Positions 9,111 to 17,086 of a stretch of 64,000 nucleotides of DNA are shown one piece after another. Position numbers and translations under genes: made by a program. The stretch comes from CAZABC01 sp964483405 (lineage in GTDB: Bacteria; Chloroflexota; Limnocylindria; Limnocylindrales; CSP1-4), in the NCBI GenBank assembly GCA_964483405.1, contig CAZABC010000001.1:62001-126000 (forward strand), read 5' to 3'. The notes under the pieces are model-generated. The model did no database searches. It was not told the DNA's origin and worked only from the letters and a program-made list of their open reading frames with translations. Position 1 is the first letter of the stretch, and every line of letters starts with the position of its first letter.

Positions 9111-9620
9111 ATGGGCGTGGAGGACCTCGTCGAGCTGGCCGGGCGACTCCAGGCCCGTTGCATCGCCGCCGGCCTGACGGTCGCGACCGCCGAGTCCTGC
9201 AGCGGCGGCCTCGTCGCGGCGTCCATCACGGCGAACGCCGGCGCGTCGGCGTACTTCCGCGGGTCCGTCGTCGCCTATGCCGACGAGGTCAAGCGGGACC
9301 TGCTCGGCGTGCCGGCTGCCACGCTCGAGCATCACGGCGCCGTCAGCGCGCAGGTGGCCGTCGCGATGGCGGAGGGTGCGCGAGCGCGGGTCGGGTCGGA
9401 TCTCGCTGTCGCGATCACCGGGATCGCCGGGCCCACCGGCGCCAGCGAGGCGAAGCCGATCGGGCTGACCTACGTCGCGGTCGCCGGCCCCGCCGGGCCG
9501 ACCGTCGCCCGCCACCACTGGCCGGGGGACCGGGCGGCCAACGTGGAAGCGTCGGCGCGGGCGGCGCTCGAGGCGCTTCTCACGGCCGTCGAGACCGTTC
9601 GTGACCCGGAACGCGGCTGA
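9111..9620 (+). CDS. CinA C-terminal domain amidase (PncC-type nicotinamide-nucleotide amidohydrolase)
   Basis: Stand-alone CinA-C domain of 169 residues. The family deamidates NMN to nicotinic acid mononucleotide. Signature blocks are TVATAESCSGGLVAA (the catalytic serine region), YFRGSVVAYADEVKRDLLGV, VAITGIAGPTG, and a C-terminal helix. The ATG at 9111 begins 7 bases after the RodZ-like stop, and the preceding CGCTGACCCCG gives no strong Shine-Dalgarno, so coupling to the upstream gene is likely. The last 20 bases overlap the start of the Mur ligase gene. The N-terminal MoCF-like domain of full-length CinA is absent, as in many PncC proteins. Confidence 0.92.
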   Translation: MGVEDLVELAGRLQARCIAAGLTVATAESCSGGLVAASITANAGASAYFRGSVVAYADEVKRDLLGVPAATLEHHGAVSAQVAVAMAEGARARVGSDLAVAITGIAGPTGASEAKPIGLTYVAVAGPAGPTVARHHWPGDRAANVEASARAALEALLTAVETVRDPERG

Positions 9621-11187
9621 CGTCGGCGCCGGTCTCGCGCCCGCCCGCGCGGCGCGCCTGATCGAGCCCGGCACTCGCCTCCACGTCCTCGGTGTGGCCG
9701 GGGCCGGCGCGAGCGCGGCCGCCCTCCTCGCCCGTCACGCCGGCGCGACCGTGGATGGCTGCGATCCGGGCGGACCGTCGCCGTACACGCCACCGCTCCA
9801 GGCGGCAGGGATCGAGCTGGCCTGGGCTCACGATCCGGCGCATCTGGTCGGACCGTCGGCCCCGACCCGGGTGGCGGTGACGAAGGCGCTGACGGCGGTC
9901 GAGCCCGATCATCCCGAGCTGGTCGCCGCCCGGCGTCGCGCCATCGTCCTCGAGCCCTGGCAGCAGGTCGTGGCCGACGCGGCGGTCGGTCGCCGCCTCG
10001 TTGCCGTCGCGGGGACCCATGGCAAGAGCACGACGGCCGGATGGCTGGTCCACGCGCTGGTCACGGCCGGCGCCGACCCGTCGGCCTTCGTCGGCGCGCT
10101 CCTGCCGGGAGCGCTGACCGGCGGCATCCCGGCGACGGCGCGGTGGGGCCGCGGACCGGCGTTCGTCGTCGAGGCGGACGAGTACGCGGGCAACTTCGAC
10201 CCGTATCGCCCCTCGGTGGCGGTCCTCACGAGCGCCGAGTGGGACCACCCGGACGTGTTCGCCGACCGGTCGGCGGTCGTCGCCGCCTTCGCGGCGTGGC
10301 TCCGCGCCGCGGCGACCGTGGCGGCGGAGCCGCCGATGGTCGTCGCCAACGTCGGCGATCCGGGCGTCGTCGCCGTCCTCGACGCCCTGCGCGACACGCC
10401 GATCGAGGTCATCGCCACGCGTGTCGAACCGGCCGGGACGGCCGCCGACCCGGCAGGCGAGAGCGATCGGCCCATCGCCGCCGCCGGCCTCGCGGCGCGC
10501 CACGCGACCGACGTCGGTCCCGCCACCGTGCTGGTGGCCCGGATCGTCGACGCGGGTCCCGACGGGACGGCCGTCGTGATCGAGCGTCCCGGCGCGACCG
10601 GTGTCGAGCTCCGGCTCGCGACCGCCGGGCGGCACAACGTCTCGAACGCGCTCGGCGTCGTCGGGGCGCTGGTCGCGCTCGGCATCCCGCTCGCCGGCGC
10701 GGCCCCGGCGCTCGCGGGGTTCGCCGGCGTCGGGCGACGGCTCGAGCGGAAGGGCGAGGCGGGCGGGGTCGTCGTGTACGACGACTACGGCCACCACCCG
10801 ACGGCGATCCGGGAGACGCTGGCCGCGGTCCGCCAGCGCGAGCCCGGACGCCGCGTCTGGGCCGTCTACGAGCCCCTGACGTACCACCGGACGGCGGCGA
10901 TGCTCGACGACTTCGCCGAGGTCCTCGCGACCGCCGACGCGGTCGCCATCGCCGACATCTGGGCCGGTCGCGACCAGGACACGACCGTCGCCTCGGCCGC
11001 GGGGCTCGCGGCGGCGGTCGCCACGCGCCGGCCGGGGATCCCGGTCGAGGCGCCCGGGTCGGTCGAGGCGACCGCCGACCGGCTCGCCGGGGCGGTCCGG
11101 CGGGGCGACGTCGTCCTCGTCATGGGCGGCGGCCACAGCTACCGGATCGGGGAGCGGCTCCTCGAGCGACTCGGGGCGAGGCCTTGA
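9601..11187 (+). CDS. Mur ligase family protein (MurC/Mpl-type)
   Basis: ATP-dependent ligase joining UDP-MurNAc (or its peptide form) to an amino acid or peptide in wall synthesis or recycling. It has 528 residues. The N-terminal Rossmann-like domain has HVLGVAGAGASAAALLARH, the central ATPase has AGTHGKSTTA (P-loop) and VEADEYAGNFDPY, and the C-terminal domain has VYDDYGHHPTAI. Features are mixed. DYGHHPT and the EP-TYHRT segment look like MurC, whereas the DHPDVF segment and the region before the P-loop look like Mpl. It could be a divergent MurC or a recycling enzyme, and I cannot decide from sequence alone. The GTG start overlaps cinA by 20 bases. Confidence 0.85.
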   Translation: MTRNAADVGAGLAPARAARLIEPGTRLHVLGVAGAGASAAALLARHAGATVDGCDPGGPSPYTPPLQAAGIELAWAHDPAHLVGPSAPTRVAVTKALTAVEPDHPELVAARRRAIVLEPWQQVVADAAVGRRLVAVAGTHGKSTTAGWLVHALVTAGADPSAFVGALLPGALTGGIPATARWGRGPAFVVEADEYAGNFDPYRPSVAVLTSAEWDHPDVFADRSAVVAAFAAWLRAAATVAAEPPMVVANVGDPGVVAVLDALRDTPIEVIATRVEPAGTAADPAGESDRPIAAAGLAARHATDVGPATVLVARIVDAGPDGTAVVIERPGATGVELRLATAGRHNVSNALGVVGALVALGIPLAGAAPALAGFAGVGRRLERKGEAGGVVVYDDYGHHPTAIRETLAAVRQREPGRRVWAVYEPLTYHRTAAMLDDFAEVLATADAVAIADIWAGRDQDTTVASAAGLAAAVATRRPGIPVEAPGSVEATADRLAGAVRRGDVVLVMGGGHSYRIGERLLERLGARP

Positions 11188-11573
11188 CCGGCGGGCTGGA
11201 CCACGCGGCCGCGGGCGACCTCCTCGACCGCCTCGCGGCGGCGCTCGTCGACTTCGACGGCGACGCCCTGGTCGAGCTGTGCACGCCCGACGCCGAGGTC
11301 TGGGAGGACCCGTTCGGGCCGCCGCTCGTCGGTCCCCTCGACCTTCGGCGCCGCCTGCTCGACGCCGCGGCGATCGGAGAACAGGTAGAGTTGACCATCG
11401 AACGCCACTGGGTCGTCGCGCCGACGATCCTCGCGGCGTGGCACGCCGGCTACGTCCACCGGCAGACCCGTGCCCGGGTCCGCTTCGCCGGGTTCCTGAC
11501 CCTCGAGATCGCGGACGACGGCCGGATCCGGAAGGCCCGCACCTGGGCCGTTCGGCGCGAGTCGGCGTCGTAG
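11184..11573 (+). CDS. NTF2/SnoaL-like small protein
   Basis: A 129-residue protein with the look of the NTF2/SnoaL fold: an N-terminal helix (DRLAAALVDFDGDALVELC), then PDAEVWEDPFG, and a C-terminal beta sheet (ERHWVVAPTILAAWHAGYV, then RVRFAGFLTLEIADDGRI). The pattern 'asp-gly-ala-leu...pro-asp-ala' at the front is typical of ketosteroid-isomerase-like proteins. The substrate is unknown. The start TTG at 11184 overlaps the Mur ligase stop as TTGA, the same overlap style used by hisH here. No catalytic residue can be assigned. Confidence 0.7.
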   Translation: MTGGLDHAAAGDLLDRLAAALVDFDGDALVELCTPDAEVWEDPFGPPLVGPLDLRRRLLDAAAIGEQVELTIERHWVVAPTILAAWHAGYVHRQTRARVRFAGFLTLEIADDGRIRKARTWAVRRESAS

Positions 11574-11611
11574 GGGTCGACCGGCCCAGCAGGGAGGCAG
11601 GCGCAGGAGCG

Positions 11612-12103
11612 ATGGCGGGAGACGTCTCCTTCGATGTCGTGAGCGACTTCGACGCCCAGGAGCTACGGAACGCGCTCGACCAGGTCCGGCGCGAGATCAG
11701 CCAGCGCTACGACTTCAAGGGCGCCCACGTCGAGCTCACCCAGGCCAAGGACGAGATCATCCTGGTGACCGACGATGAGTTCCGGGCGACGTCGGTGAAG
11801 GACCTCATCGAGACGAAGGCGGTCCGACGCGACCTGTCGCTCAAGATCTTCGACTGGGGCCCGGTCGAGCCGGCCGGCGGCAAGCTCGTCCGCCAGCGGA
11901 TCGGCCTGCGGCGCGGGCTGGCCGACGACCTCGCCCGCAGGATCACCAGGCTCATCCGCGAGGAGTTCCCCAAGGTCCGCTCGCAGGTCCAGGGCGACGC
12001 CGTGCGGGTGTCCGGCAAGAGCAAGGACGACCTGCAGAAGGTCATCGCCCGTCTCCGCGAGCTCGACGAGCCCGTGCCCCTCCAGTTCGTCAACTACCGC
12101 TAG
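11612..12103 (+). CDS. yajQ: YajQ family (DUF520) nucleotide-binding protein
   Basis: Small cytoplasmic protein of the YajQ family, some members of which bind cyclic-di-GMP, though the role in most phyla is unknown. It has 163 residues, the family length. Diagnostic segments are SFDVVSDFDAQELRNALDQ, the conserved YDFKG at about residue 30, VRQRIGLRRGL in the middle, and the C-terminal LQFVNYR, which is the family's ending. The ATG at 11612 is preceded by a purine-rich GCAGGAGC. A strong AAGGAGGG lies just after the stop and serves the next small ORF. Confidence 0.93.
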   Translation: MAGDVSFDVVSDFDAQELRNALDQVRREISQRYDFKGAHVELTQAKDEIILVTDDEFRATSVKDLIETKAVRRDLSLKIFDWGPVEPAGGKLVRQRIGLRRGLADDLARRITRLIREEFPKVRSQVQGDAVRVSGKSKDDLQKVIARLRELDEPVPLQFVNYR

Positions 12104-12116
12104 GAAGGAGGGCCCG

Positions 12117-12215
12117 ATGCTGCCCGGCGCCCGCTACGCCCGCGCGATCATGATCGTGGTGATGGTCGTCGTCATCCTCGGCCTCGTCGCGGCGACCGTC
12201 GCGACGCCGAGCTGA
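12117..12215 (+). CDS. One-helix membrane microprotein (32 aa)
   Basis: A 32-residue ORF starting at ATG 12117, 5 bases after one of the best Shine-Dalgarno sequences in the window (AAGGAGGG, 12105-12112). After a short basic N terminus (MLPGARYARA) almost the whole remainder is hydrophobic Ile/Val/Leu, forming a single transmembrane helix of ~18 residues, with a short tail ATPS. It lies between yajQ (13 bases upstream) and the ThDP enzyme (5 bases downstream), so all three could be one transcript. No homologue recognised. It could be a regulator of a membrane partner or a translation-coupling leader for the next gene. Confidence 0.55.
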   Translation: MLPGARYARAIMIVVMVVVILGLVAATVATPS

Positions 12216-12220
12216 CGCCG

Positions 12221-14188
12221 ATGGACGAGCTGCGCGCGAACGAGCCCGCCCAGGCCGCCGCCGACGAGACGATCGCCCCGGCCGCCGACGTGGCCATCGA
12301 GGTCGCGGACGTGGACGACGTGGCGCCGCTGGATACGGCGACCGGAACGGCAGGGGCCGCGGAAGCCGAGACCGCAGACGCCGCGGCGGACGAGGTCGCA
12401 GCGGGGGTCGCGCTCCCGGCACCGGCCGACGAGGCGGCGGCGGCCGACGCCGGGCCGGTCGAGGCGCCGGCGCTCGAAGCCACGGCGCCCGACGTCCAGC
12501 CGGTCGAGGCCGCGCCGGCAGCCGAGGCCGGCCCCGAGCGGACCGTCGGCCGCTACGTCGCCGAGGCGCTCCACAGCGCCGGTGTCCGCTGGGCGTTCAC
12601 CGTGCCCGGCGAGAGCTTCCTCGGGCTGCTCGATGAGCTTCCGGCGGTCGGCATCCACGTCGTGGGTACTCGCCACGAGGGGGGCGCCGCGTTCATGGCC
12701 GAGGCCGTCGGGCAGCTGACCGGCCGGCCGACGCTGTGTCTCGCGACTCGCGCCGTCGGCGGGGCGAACCTCGCGATCGGCATCCACACCGCACGCCAGG
12801 ACTCGACGCCGGTCATCGCCGTCGTCGGCCAGGTCCGGCGGGCGATGCGCGGGCGCGAGTCGTTCCAGGAGGCGGAGGTCGCCACGACCGTCGGCGGGTT
12901 CGCCCGCTGGGCCACCGAGCCGACCTCGGTCACCGAGGTCCCCGGTGCGCTCCGCGAGGCGCTCCGCCACGCCCTGGGTGGACGGCCCGGCCCCGTCGTC
13001 CTCAGCTTCGCCGAGGACCTGCTCGACGAGCCGCTCCCGGGGCCGGCGCTGCCGGTCGCGCCGCCCACGACCCATCGGGCCGACCCCGACGTCGCCCGGG
13101 CGATCCTCAAGCTCGTGGCGGCCGCCGAGCGCCCGGTCATCTTCGCCGGCGGCGGGGTCCTCCGCGCCCGCTGCTCGTCCGACCTCGTCCAGCTCGCGGA
13201 GCAGCTCCGCGTGCCGATCATCGCGGCGTGGCGCCGGGGCGACGTGGTGCCCAACGATCATCGGCTCTACCTCGGGATGACCGGCTATGGCGCGCCGGCC
13301 GTCGTCCGCGAGCGGCTCGAGGCCGCTGACGTCATCCTCGCCCTCGGGACGCGCCTCGGCGAGGTGTCGACCTTCGGCTACGCCGTCCCGCACGCCGGGC
13401 AGCGCTGGGCCCACGTCGACCTCGAACCCCGCGCCGGTGGCGCCGGGCTGCCCCGACCGGACCTCGCCCTCGCCGCCGACGCCCGATCGTTCGTCCGGGC
13501 CTCGCTCGAGCTGCTCCGCGGCGCCGTGCTCGACGCGGCGACGGTCGATGCCCGGCAGGTCACCAACGAGGCGGACCGCGCCGCCTGGGAGGCAGCCGCG
13601 GTCGTCGACGATCGCGCGTGGGCCGGCCCGGGCGTCCATCCCGGTCGCGTCGTCACGATGCTCAGGGACGTCCTGCCGGACAACGCGATCGTCACGACCG
13701 ATGCGGGCAACATGGCCGGCTGGCTCGCCCGTGGCTTCCGGTTCCGGCGGCCCGGGACGTTCATCGGGCCGACGTCGGGGGCGATGGGCTACGGGCTGCC
13801 CGCCGCGATCGCGGCATCGCTCGTCCACCGCGACCGGCCGGTCGTCGCCTGGACCGGCGACGGAGGCTTCGCGATGACGATGGCCGAGCTCGAGACCGCC
13901 GTCCGGCACAAGCTCCGGCTGGTCGTCCTCGTCCTCGACAACGAGCGCTACGGCACGATCCGGATGCACCAGGACGATCGCGGCGTCGCTCGGCCGACGG
14001 CCACCGATCTCGGCCCGATCGACGTCGCGGGCGTCGCCCGGGCGCTCGGCGCGGAGGGGTACACGGTCACCGACGACGCCGGGTTCGAGCCCGCGCTGCG
14101 GGCCGCCCTCGAGGTCGGCCGGCCGGCGGTCATCCATCTTGCGCTCGACCGCCGCTGGGTCTCGGTCGACCGGCCCGCGACCGGGTGA
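12221..14188 (+). CDS. Thiamine-diphosphate-dependent enzyme, acetolactate-synthase-like
   Basis: ThDP enzyme of the acetolactate synthase/benzoylformate decarboxylase superfamily, 655 residues. An Ala/Glu/Asp-rich N-terminal extension of about 105 residues with no predicted fold is followed by the pyrimidine-binding domain with the catalytic Glu in GTRHEGGAAFMAEA, a central domain (RPVIFAGGGVLRA), and the PP-binding domain with the GDG motif (WTGDGGFAMTMAELETA...LDNERYG). Substrate is not predictable. A regulatory subunit (ilvH) is not adjacent, so true branched-chain acetolactate synthase is not proven. The ATG at 12221 is 5 bases after the microprotein stop, and there is no alternative Met before residue ~130. 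The stop overlaps the next GTG (GTGA). Confidence 0.85.
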   Translation: MDELRANEPAQAAADETIAPAADVAIEVADVDDVAPLDTATGTAGAAEAETADAAADEVAAGVALPAPADEAAAADAGPVEAPALEATAPDVQPVEAAPAAEAGPERTVGRYVAEALHSAGVRWAFTVPGESFLGLLDELPAVGIHVVGTRHEGGAAFMAEAVGQLTGRPTLCLATRAVGGANLAIGIHTARQDSTPVIAVVGQVRRAMRGRESFQEAEVATTVGGFARWATEPTSVTEVPGALREALRHALGGRPGPVVLSFAEDLLDEPLPGPALPVAPPTTHRADPDVARAILKLVAAAERPVIFAGGGVLRARCSSDLVQLAEQLRVPIIAAWRRGDVVPNDHRLYLGMTGYGAPAVVRERLEAADVILALGTRLGEVSTFGYAVPHAGQRWAHVDLEPRAGGAGLPRPDLALAADARSFVRASLELLRGAVLDAATVDARQVTNEADRAAWEAAAVVDDRAWAGPGVHPGRVVTMLRDVLPDNAIVTTDAGNMAGWLARGFRFRRPGTFIGPTSGAMGYGLPAAIAASLVHRDRPVVAWTGDGGFAMTMAELETAVRHKLRLVVLVLDNERYGTIRMHQDDRGVARPTATDLGPIDVAGVARALGAEGYTVTDDAGFEPALRAALEVGRPAVIHLALDRRWVSVDRPATG

Positions 14189-14520
14189 GGCCGACCTTTC
14201 ACCTCGTTCCGGCCGAGACCTGGGCCGCGGCTGCCGGACCCGGGCCATACCGGGCGGCGTCGCTGGCGACGGAGGGGTTCGTCCACTGCACCGACGGCGC
14301 GGCGAACATGCTCGCGACGGCGAACCGCCACTACCGCGACGACCCGCGCGACTTCGTCATGCTGACGCTCGACCTCGATCGCGTCGGCGCGCGCTGGTCG
14401 GTCGAGGACCCGGGCGGGATCTACCCCCACGTCTTCGGCCCGATCGACCGGGCGGCGATCCTCGCCGTGACGCCGATCCGGCGCGACCCGGATGGGGCGT
14501 TCGTCGGCCTCGACGTCTAG
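14185..14520 (+). CDS. DUF952 family protein
   Basis: A 111-residue protein of the DUF952 family, related to ADP-ribosyltransferase-like folds, with no established function. Typical features are a start with a strand and the histidine in TFHLVPAETWAAA, the block GFVHCTDG at about residue 33, and HVFGPIDRAAI near 90. The GTG start overlaps the ThDP enzyme stop, so the two are translationally coupled. The next gene is on the opposite strand 65 bases away. Family assignment is firm from the FHCT-like core, but the biological role is open. Confidence 0.82.
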   Translation: MRPTFHLVPAETWAAAAGPGPYRAASLATEGFVHCTDGAANMLATANRHYRDDPRDFVMLTLDLDRVGARWSVEDPGGIYPHVFGPIDRAAILAVTPIRRDPDGAFVGLDV

Positions 14521-14585
14521 CGGCGCCGGCCTGATCGTCGCACCGCGCTGCCTGACTCGGAGCGGTCGGCCGGGGCCTGCGCCGG

Positions 14586-15620
14586 TCACGGCGCCCGGAG
14601 CAGGAAGTGCCGGTAGCCCCAGCCGGCGTGCTGCTCGGATGCCTCATCGACGACGGCGAGGCCGGTCTCGGCGAGCCAGGCGAGGACGCGCGGCCGGCCC
14701 GGGTAGTAGTGATACCCGGCGACGTCGCCCTCCACGACCTCGCCACGGACCGCCGGGGCGCCGCCCGCGAGCAGCGCCGCGTGGGCTTCGTCGATCGCGA
14801 CATCGGCCATCTCCTCGACCGTGAGGTAGAGGGGCGCACCGGGGCGGACCGCCCGGCGCAGGTTCGAAAGCACGATCGGCCAGTCCTCCGGCGGGACGTT
14901 CTCCATCGCGTCGACGGTCATCGCCGCGTCCGCCGCCGCGGTCTCCGCCAGCTCCTGGAGACCGACGAGCTCGAGCCGCTCGGCGAGGCCCTTCGCCCGC
15001 GCCTGGGCGAGCATGCCCGGCGATTGGTCGATGCCGATCACCCGTCGGCCGGCGGCGACGACCGCCGCGAAGTGGACCCCGGTCCCGCAGGGCGCATCGA
15101 GGATGACCCCGCCGGGTGGCACGAGCGCGATGAGGCGATCGACCCAGCGCCGCTGGACGTCGATGGGGTAGGGGTCCGCCTCGTAGCCGGGAGCCTCGGC
15201 GTCGTACACGGCGATCGTCGCTGCCCGCCGCTCGACGAGCCAGGCCCTCCGCTCGGCGAGCCCGGTGTCCGGATCGGCCGGCGCCGCATCATCGGTGGCC
15301 CCGCCCGAGACGGCCGGCACGACGTGGACCACGGCGCCGGGGCGGACCGCCGTCTCGAGCGTCGCCGGCTGCCCGTCGACGAAGACGTTGATGTGGCGTC
15401 GTAGGCGCGGCCCGGCCTCGACGAGCCGGTCGCGCAGCCCGGGCGCCCGTCCGTCGAGCGCCCGGAGGACGGCATCGACGCTCACAGCCGCGCCGTCGAC
15501 CTCCGCCCGACGCGGCAGGCCGGGGAAGAGCGCGACGAGCGACCGCGGCAGGTGGACGACGACGACGGCGGCCTGCGTGGCCTCGGGGGGCGAGAGGGGC
15601 GGCCGCCCGGGGCCGCTCAC
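14586..15620 (-). CDS. MoaD/ThiS-like ubiquitin fold fused to class I SAM methyltransferase
   Basis: A 344-residue fusion. Residues ~17-107 form a MoaD/ThiS-type beta-grasp domain (VVVVHLPRSLVALF...HINVFVDGQPATLET...VVHVVPAVSGG) with Gly-Gly at 106-107, where free MoaD/ThiS proteins end. A charged linker (108-140) leads to a class I methyltransferase with motif I VILDAPCGTGVH at ~172-183 and GIDQSPGMLAQARA after it. The diglycine is internal, so it cannot be adenylated without cleavage. No internal stop or start separates the halves. The GTG start overlaps the BNR protein stop (GTGA). A MoaD-like gene beside a BNR-repeat gene is a pairing I recall from other bacteria. The methyltransferase fusion is the unusual part. 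Confidence 0.8.
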   Translation of the reverse strand: MSGPGRPPLSPPEATQAAVVVVHLPRSLVALFPGLPRRAEVDGAAVSVDAVLRALDGRAPGLRDRLVEAGPRLRRHINVFVDGQPATLETAVRPGAVVHVVPAVSGGATDDAAPADPDTGLAERRAWLVERRAATIAVYDAEAPGYEADPYPIDVQRRWVDRLIALVPPGGVILDAPCGTGVHFAAVVAAGRRVIGIDQSPGMLAQARAKGLAERLELVGLQELAETAAADAAMTVDAMENVPPEDWPIVLSNLRRAVRPGAPLYLTVEEMADVAIDEAHAALLAGGAPAVRGEVVEGDVAGYHYYPGRPRVLAWLAETGLAVVDEASEQHAGWGYRHFLLRAP

Positions 15621-16684
15621 CGCGGAGCGACGGCGACCGACCAGATCGGCGGCAGGTGGTCGGCGATGAGCGACCAGGTCCGGCCCTCGTCGGCGCTCGC
15701 GTACAGCTGCCCGGTGCTCGTCCCGAAGTAGACCCCGACGGGGTCGAGCCGATCGGTGGCCATCGCCTGTCGCAGGACGCCGACGAAGGCGTCGCGCTGC
15801 GGCAGCCCGTCGCCGCCCCGGATCCAGGTGTCGCCGCCGTCGTGCGTTCGCCACACGGCGAGGCTGCCGTCGGGGACGAAGCGACCCTGCTCGGCGCCGT
15901 TGAGCGGGATCGTCCAGGCGGTCAGCCGGTCCCGCGGGTGGGCCGCCATCGGGAAGCCGAAGTCGGACGGCAGCCCGGCGCTGATCTCGTCCCAGGTCTC
16001 GCCCCCGTCGTCCGAGCGGTACACGCCGCAGTGGTTCTGCTGGTAGAGCCGTCGCCCGTCGGCGGCGGCGACGAGCCGATGGACGCACTGCCCGAACTCG
16101 GGGTACCGCTCCGGCGAGAACTCGGCCCGGACTCCCCGGTTGCGGGTCGACCAGGTCCGGCCGCCGTCGCGGCTCTCGAACGCGCCGACGGCCGAGATCC
16201 CGACCCAGGTCCGGTCGGGGTCGGCGGGGTCGGCCACGATCGAGTGGAGGATCAGCCCGCCCGCACCGGGCTGCCACGCCGAGCGCGTCGGGTGCGCGGT
16301 GAGGCCCTCGACGTGGGTCCAGGTCCGGCCGCCGTCGGTGCTCCGGAAGAGTCCCGCCGGCTCGACGCCGGCCAGGAGCGCACCGTGGGCCGGGGTCACG
16401 TTCCAGACCGCGGCGACCGTCGGTCCGTCGTCGCCGTAGGTGAGCCCCTCGCCCGAGTGGGTCCAGCTGGCGCCAAGGTCCTCGGTCCGCCAGACGACCG
16501 GCCCGTACCACGGACTGCCACCACCGGCGACGATCGCCCCGCTCGCCGGGTCGAAGGTGACGTCGTGGGTCGGCCAGCCGGCGCAGAACGGGCCCCGGAG
16601 GGTCCAGGCCCGGCGCTCGGCGTCGGCGTCGAGGAAGAAGACGCCCTTCGGCGTCCCGAGGAGGAGCATCGGCAGCTCGGGCAT
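15617..16684 (-). CDS. BNR/Asp-box (sialidase-like) beta-propeller protein
   Basis: A 355-residue beta-propeller-type protein of the WD40/YVTN/BNR group. At least six Asp-box-like repeats are visible, including STDGGRTW, SRDGGRTW, SDDGGETW, THDGGDTW and SADEGRTW, plus a degenerate TEDLGASW. No signal peptide is seen, so it is probably cytoplasmic, unlike secreted sialidases, and sialidase active-site arginines are not evident. Start ATG 16684 is preceded by GGAG at a good distance. It is coupled to the MoaD-methyltransferase gene, which suggests a shared but unknown function. Annotation as 'exo-alpha-sialidase' would be misleading. Confidence 0.83.
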   Translation of the reverse strand: MPELPMLLLGTPKGVFFLDADAERRAWTLRGPFCAGWPTHDVTFDPASGAIVAGGGSPWYGPVVWRTEDLGASWTHSGEGLTYGDDGPTVAAVWNVTPAHGALLAGVEPAGLFRSTDGGRTWTHVEGLTAHPTRSAWQPGAGGLILHSIVADPADPDRTWVGISAVGAFESRDGGRTWSTRNRGVRAEFSPERYPEFGQCVHRLVAAADGRRLYQQNHCGVYRSDDGGETWDEISAGLPSDFGFPMAAHPRDRLTAWTIPLNGAEQGRFVPDGSLAVWRTHDGGDTWIRGGDGLPQRDAFVGVLRQAMATDRLDPVGVYFGTSTGQLYASADEGRTWSLIADHLPPIWSVAVAPR

Positions 16685-16813
16685 CTCGATCTCCAGCGGG
16701 TCCGGTCGCGGGACGGCGACCGCTCGACGCGAGGGTACCGCACCGGCCTTGACCGACGGTGGCACGATCGTCGCATCGCCCGCGCCCCGCTCGCCCGCCC
16801 GGAGGTCCGTCCC

Positions 16814-17077
16814 TTGGCCATCCCGAACCCGTTCCCGGCCTCGGTCATCCGGCCCCCGTCCGCGGACGCCCGCTGCACCTGCGAGCACTGGGTCCACTGC
16901 AGCTGCGCCTGCCATGCCCGCGACTGCGACCCGAGCGAGGCTGCCTGCGACCTCGAGTACCTGCCCGACGACGGTGGCCTCGCCCGGTGGGGCTGCCCGG
17001 CCTGCACGCCCGGGGCGGGGGCGCCGCACCTCCTCGGCTGCGAGCTCATCGGCTGGAACGTGCCGCTGGCTCGCTGA
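16814..17077 (+). CDS. Small Cys-rich protein, probable metal binder
   Basis: An 87-residue protein with ten cysteines and three histidines, clustered as CTCEHWVHCSCACHARDC, a lone Cys near 46, then CPAC and a final Cys. The arrangement suggests one or two zinc or iron-sulfur sites. It reads from TTG 16814, with a clear GGAGG at 16801-16805 eight bases upstream, and is divergent from the BNR gene. I do not recognise the family. It ends 10 bases before the convergent pncB stop. The codon usage is like its neighbours. Coding potential is supported by the RBS and the non-random Cys pattern, but not by known homology. Confidence 0.6.
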   Translation: MAIPNPFPASVIRPPSADARCTCEHWVHCSCACHARDCDPSEAACDLEYLPDDGGLARWGCPACTPGAGAPHLLGCELIGWNVPLAR

Positions 17078-17086
17078 GGCCGCCGC

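Noticed and set aside
12221..14188. Naming the ThDP enzyme ilvB
   Set aside because: No small subunit and no adjacent branched-chain genes. Sequence alone does not fix the substrate.
15617..16684. Sialidase annotation for the BNR protein
   Set aside because: Asp-box repeats alone do not make a sialidase, and no signal peptide or catalytic arginine triad is seen.
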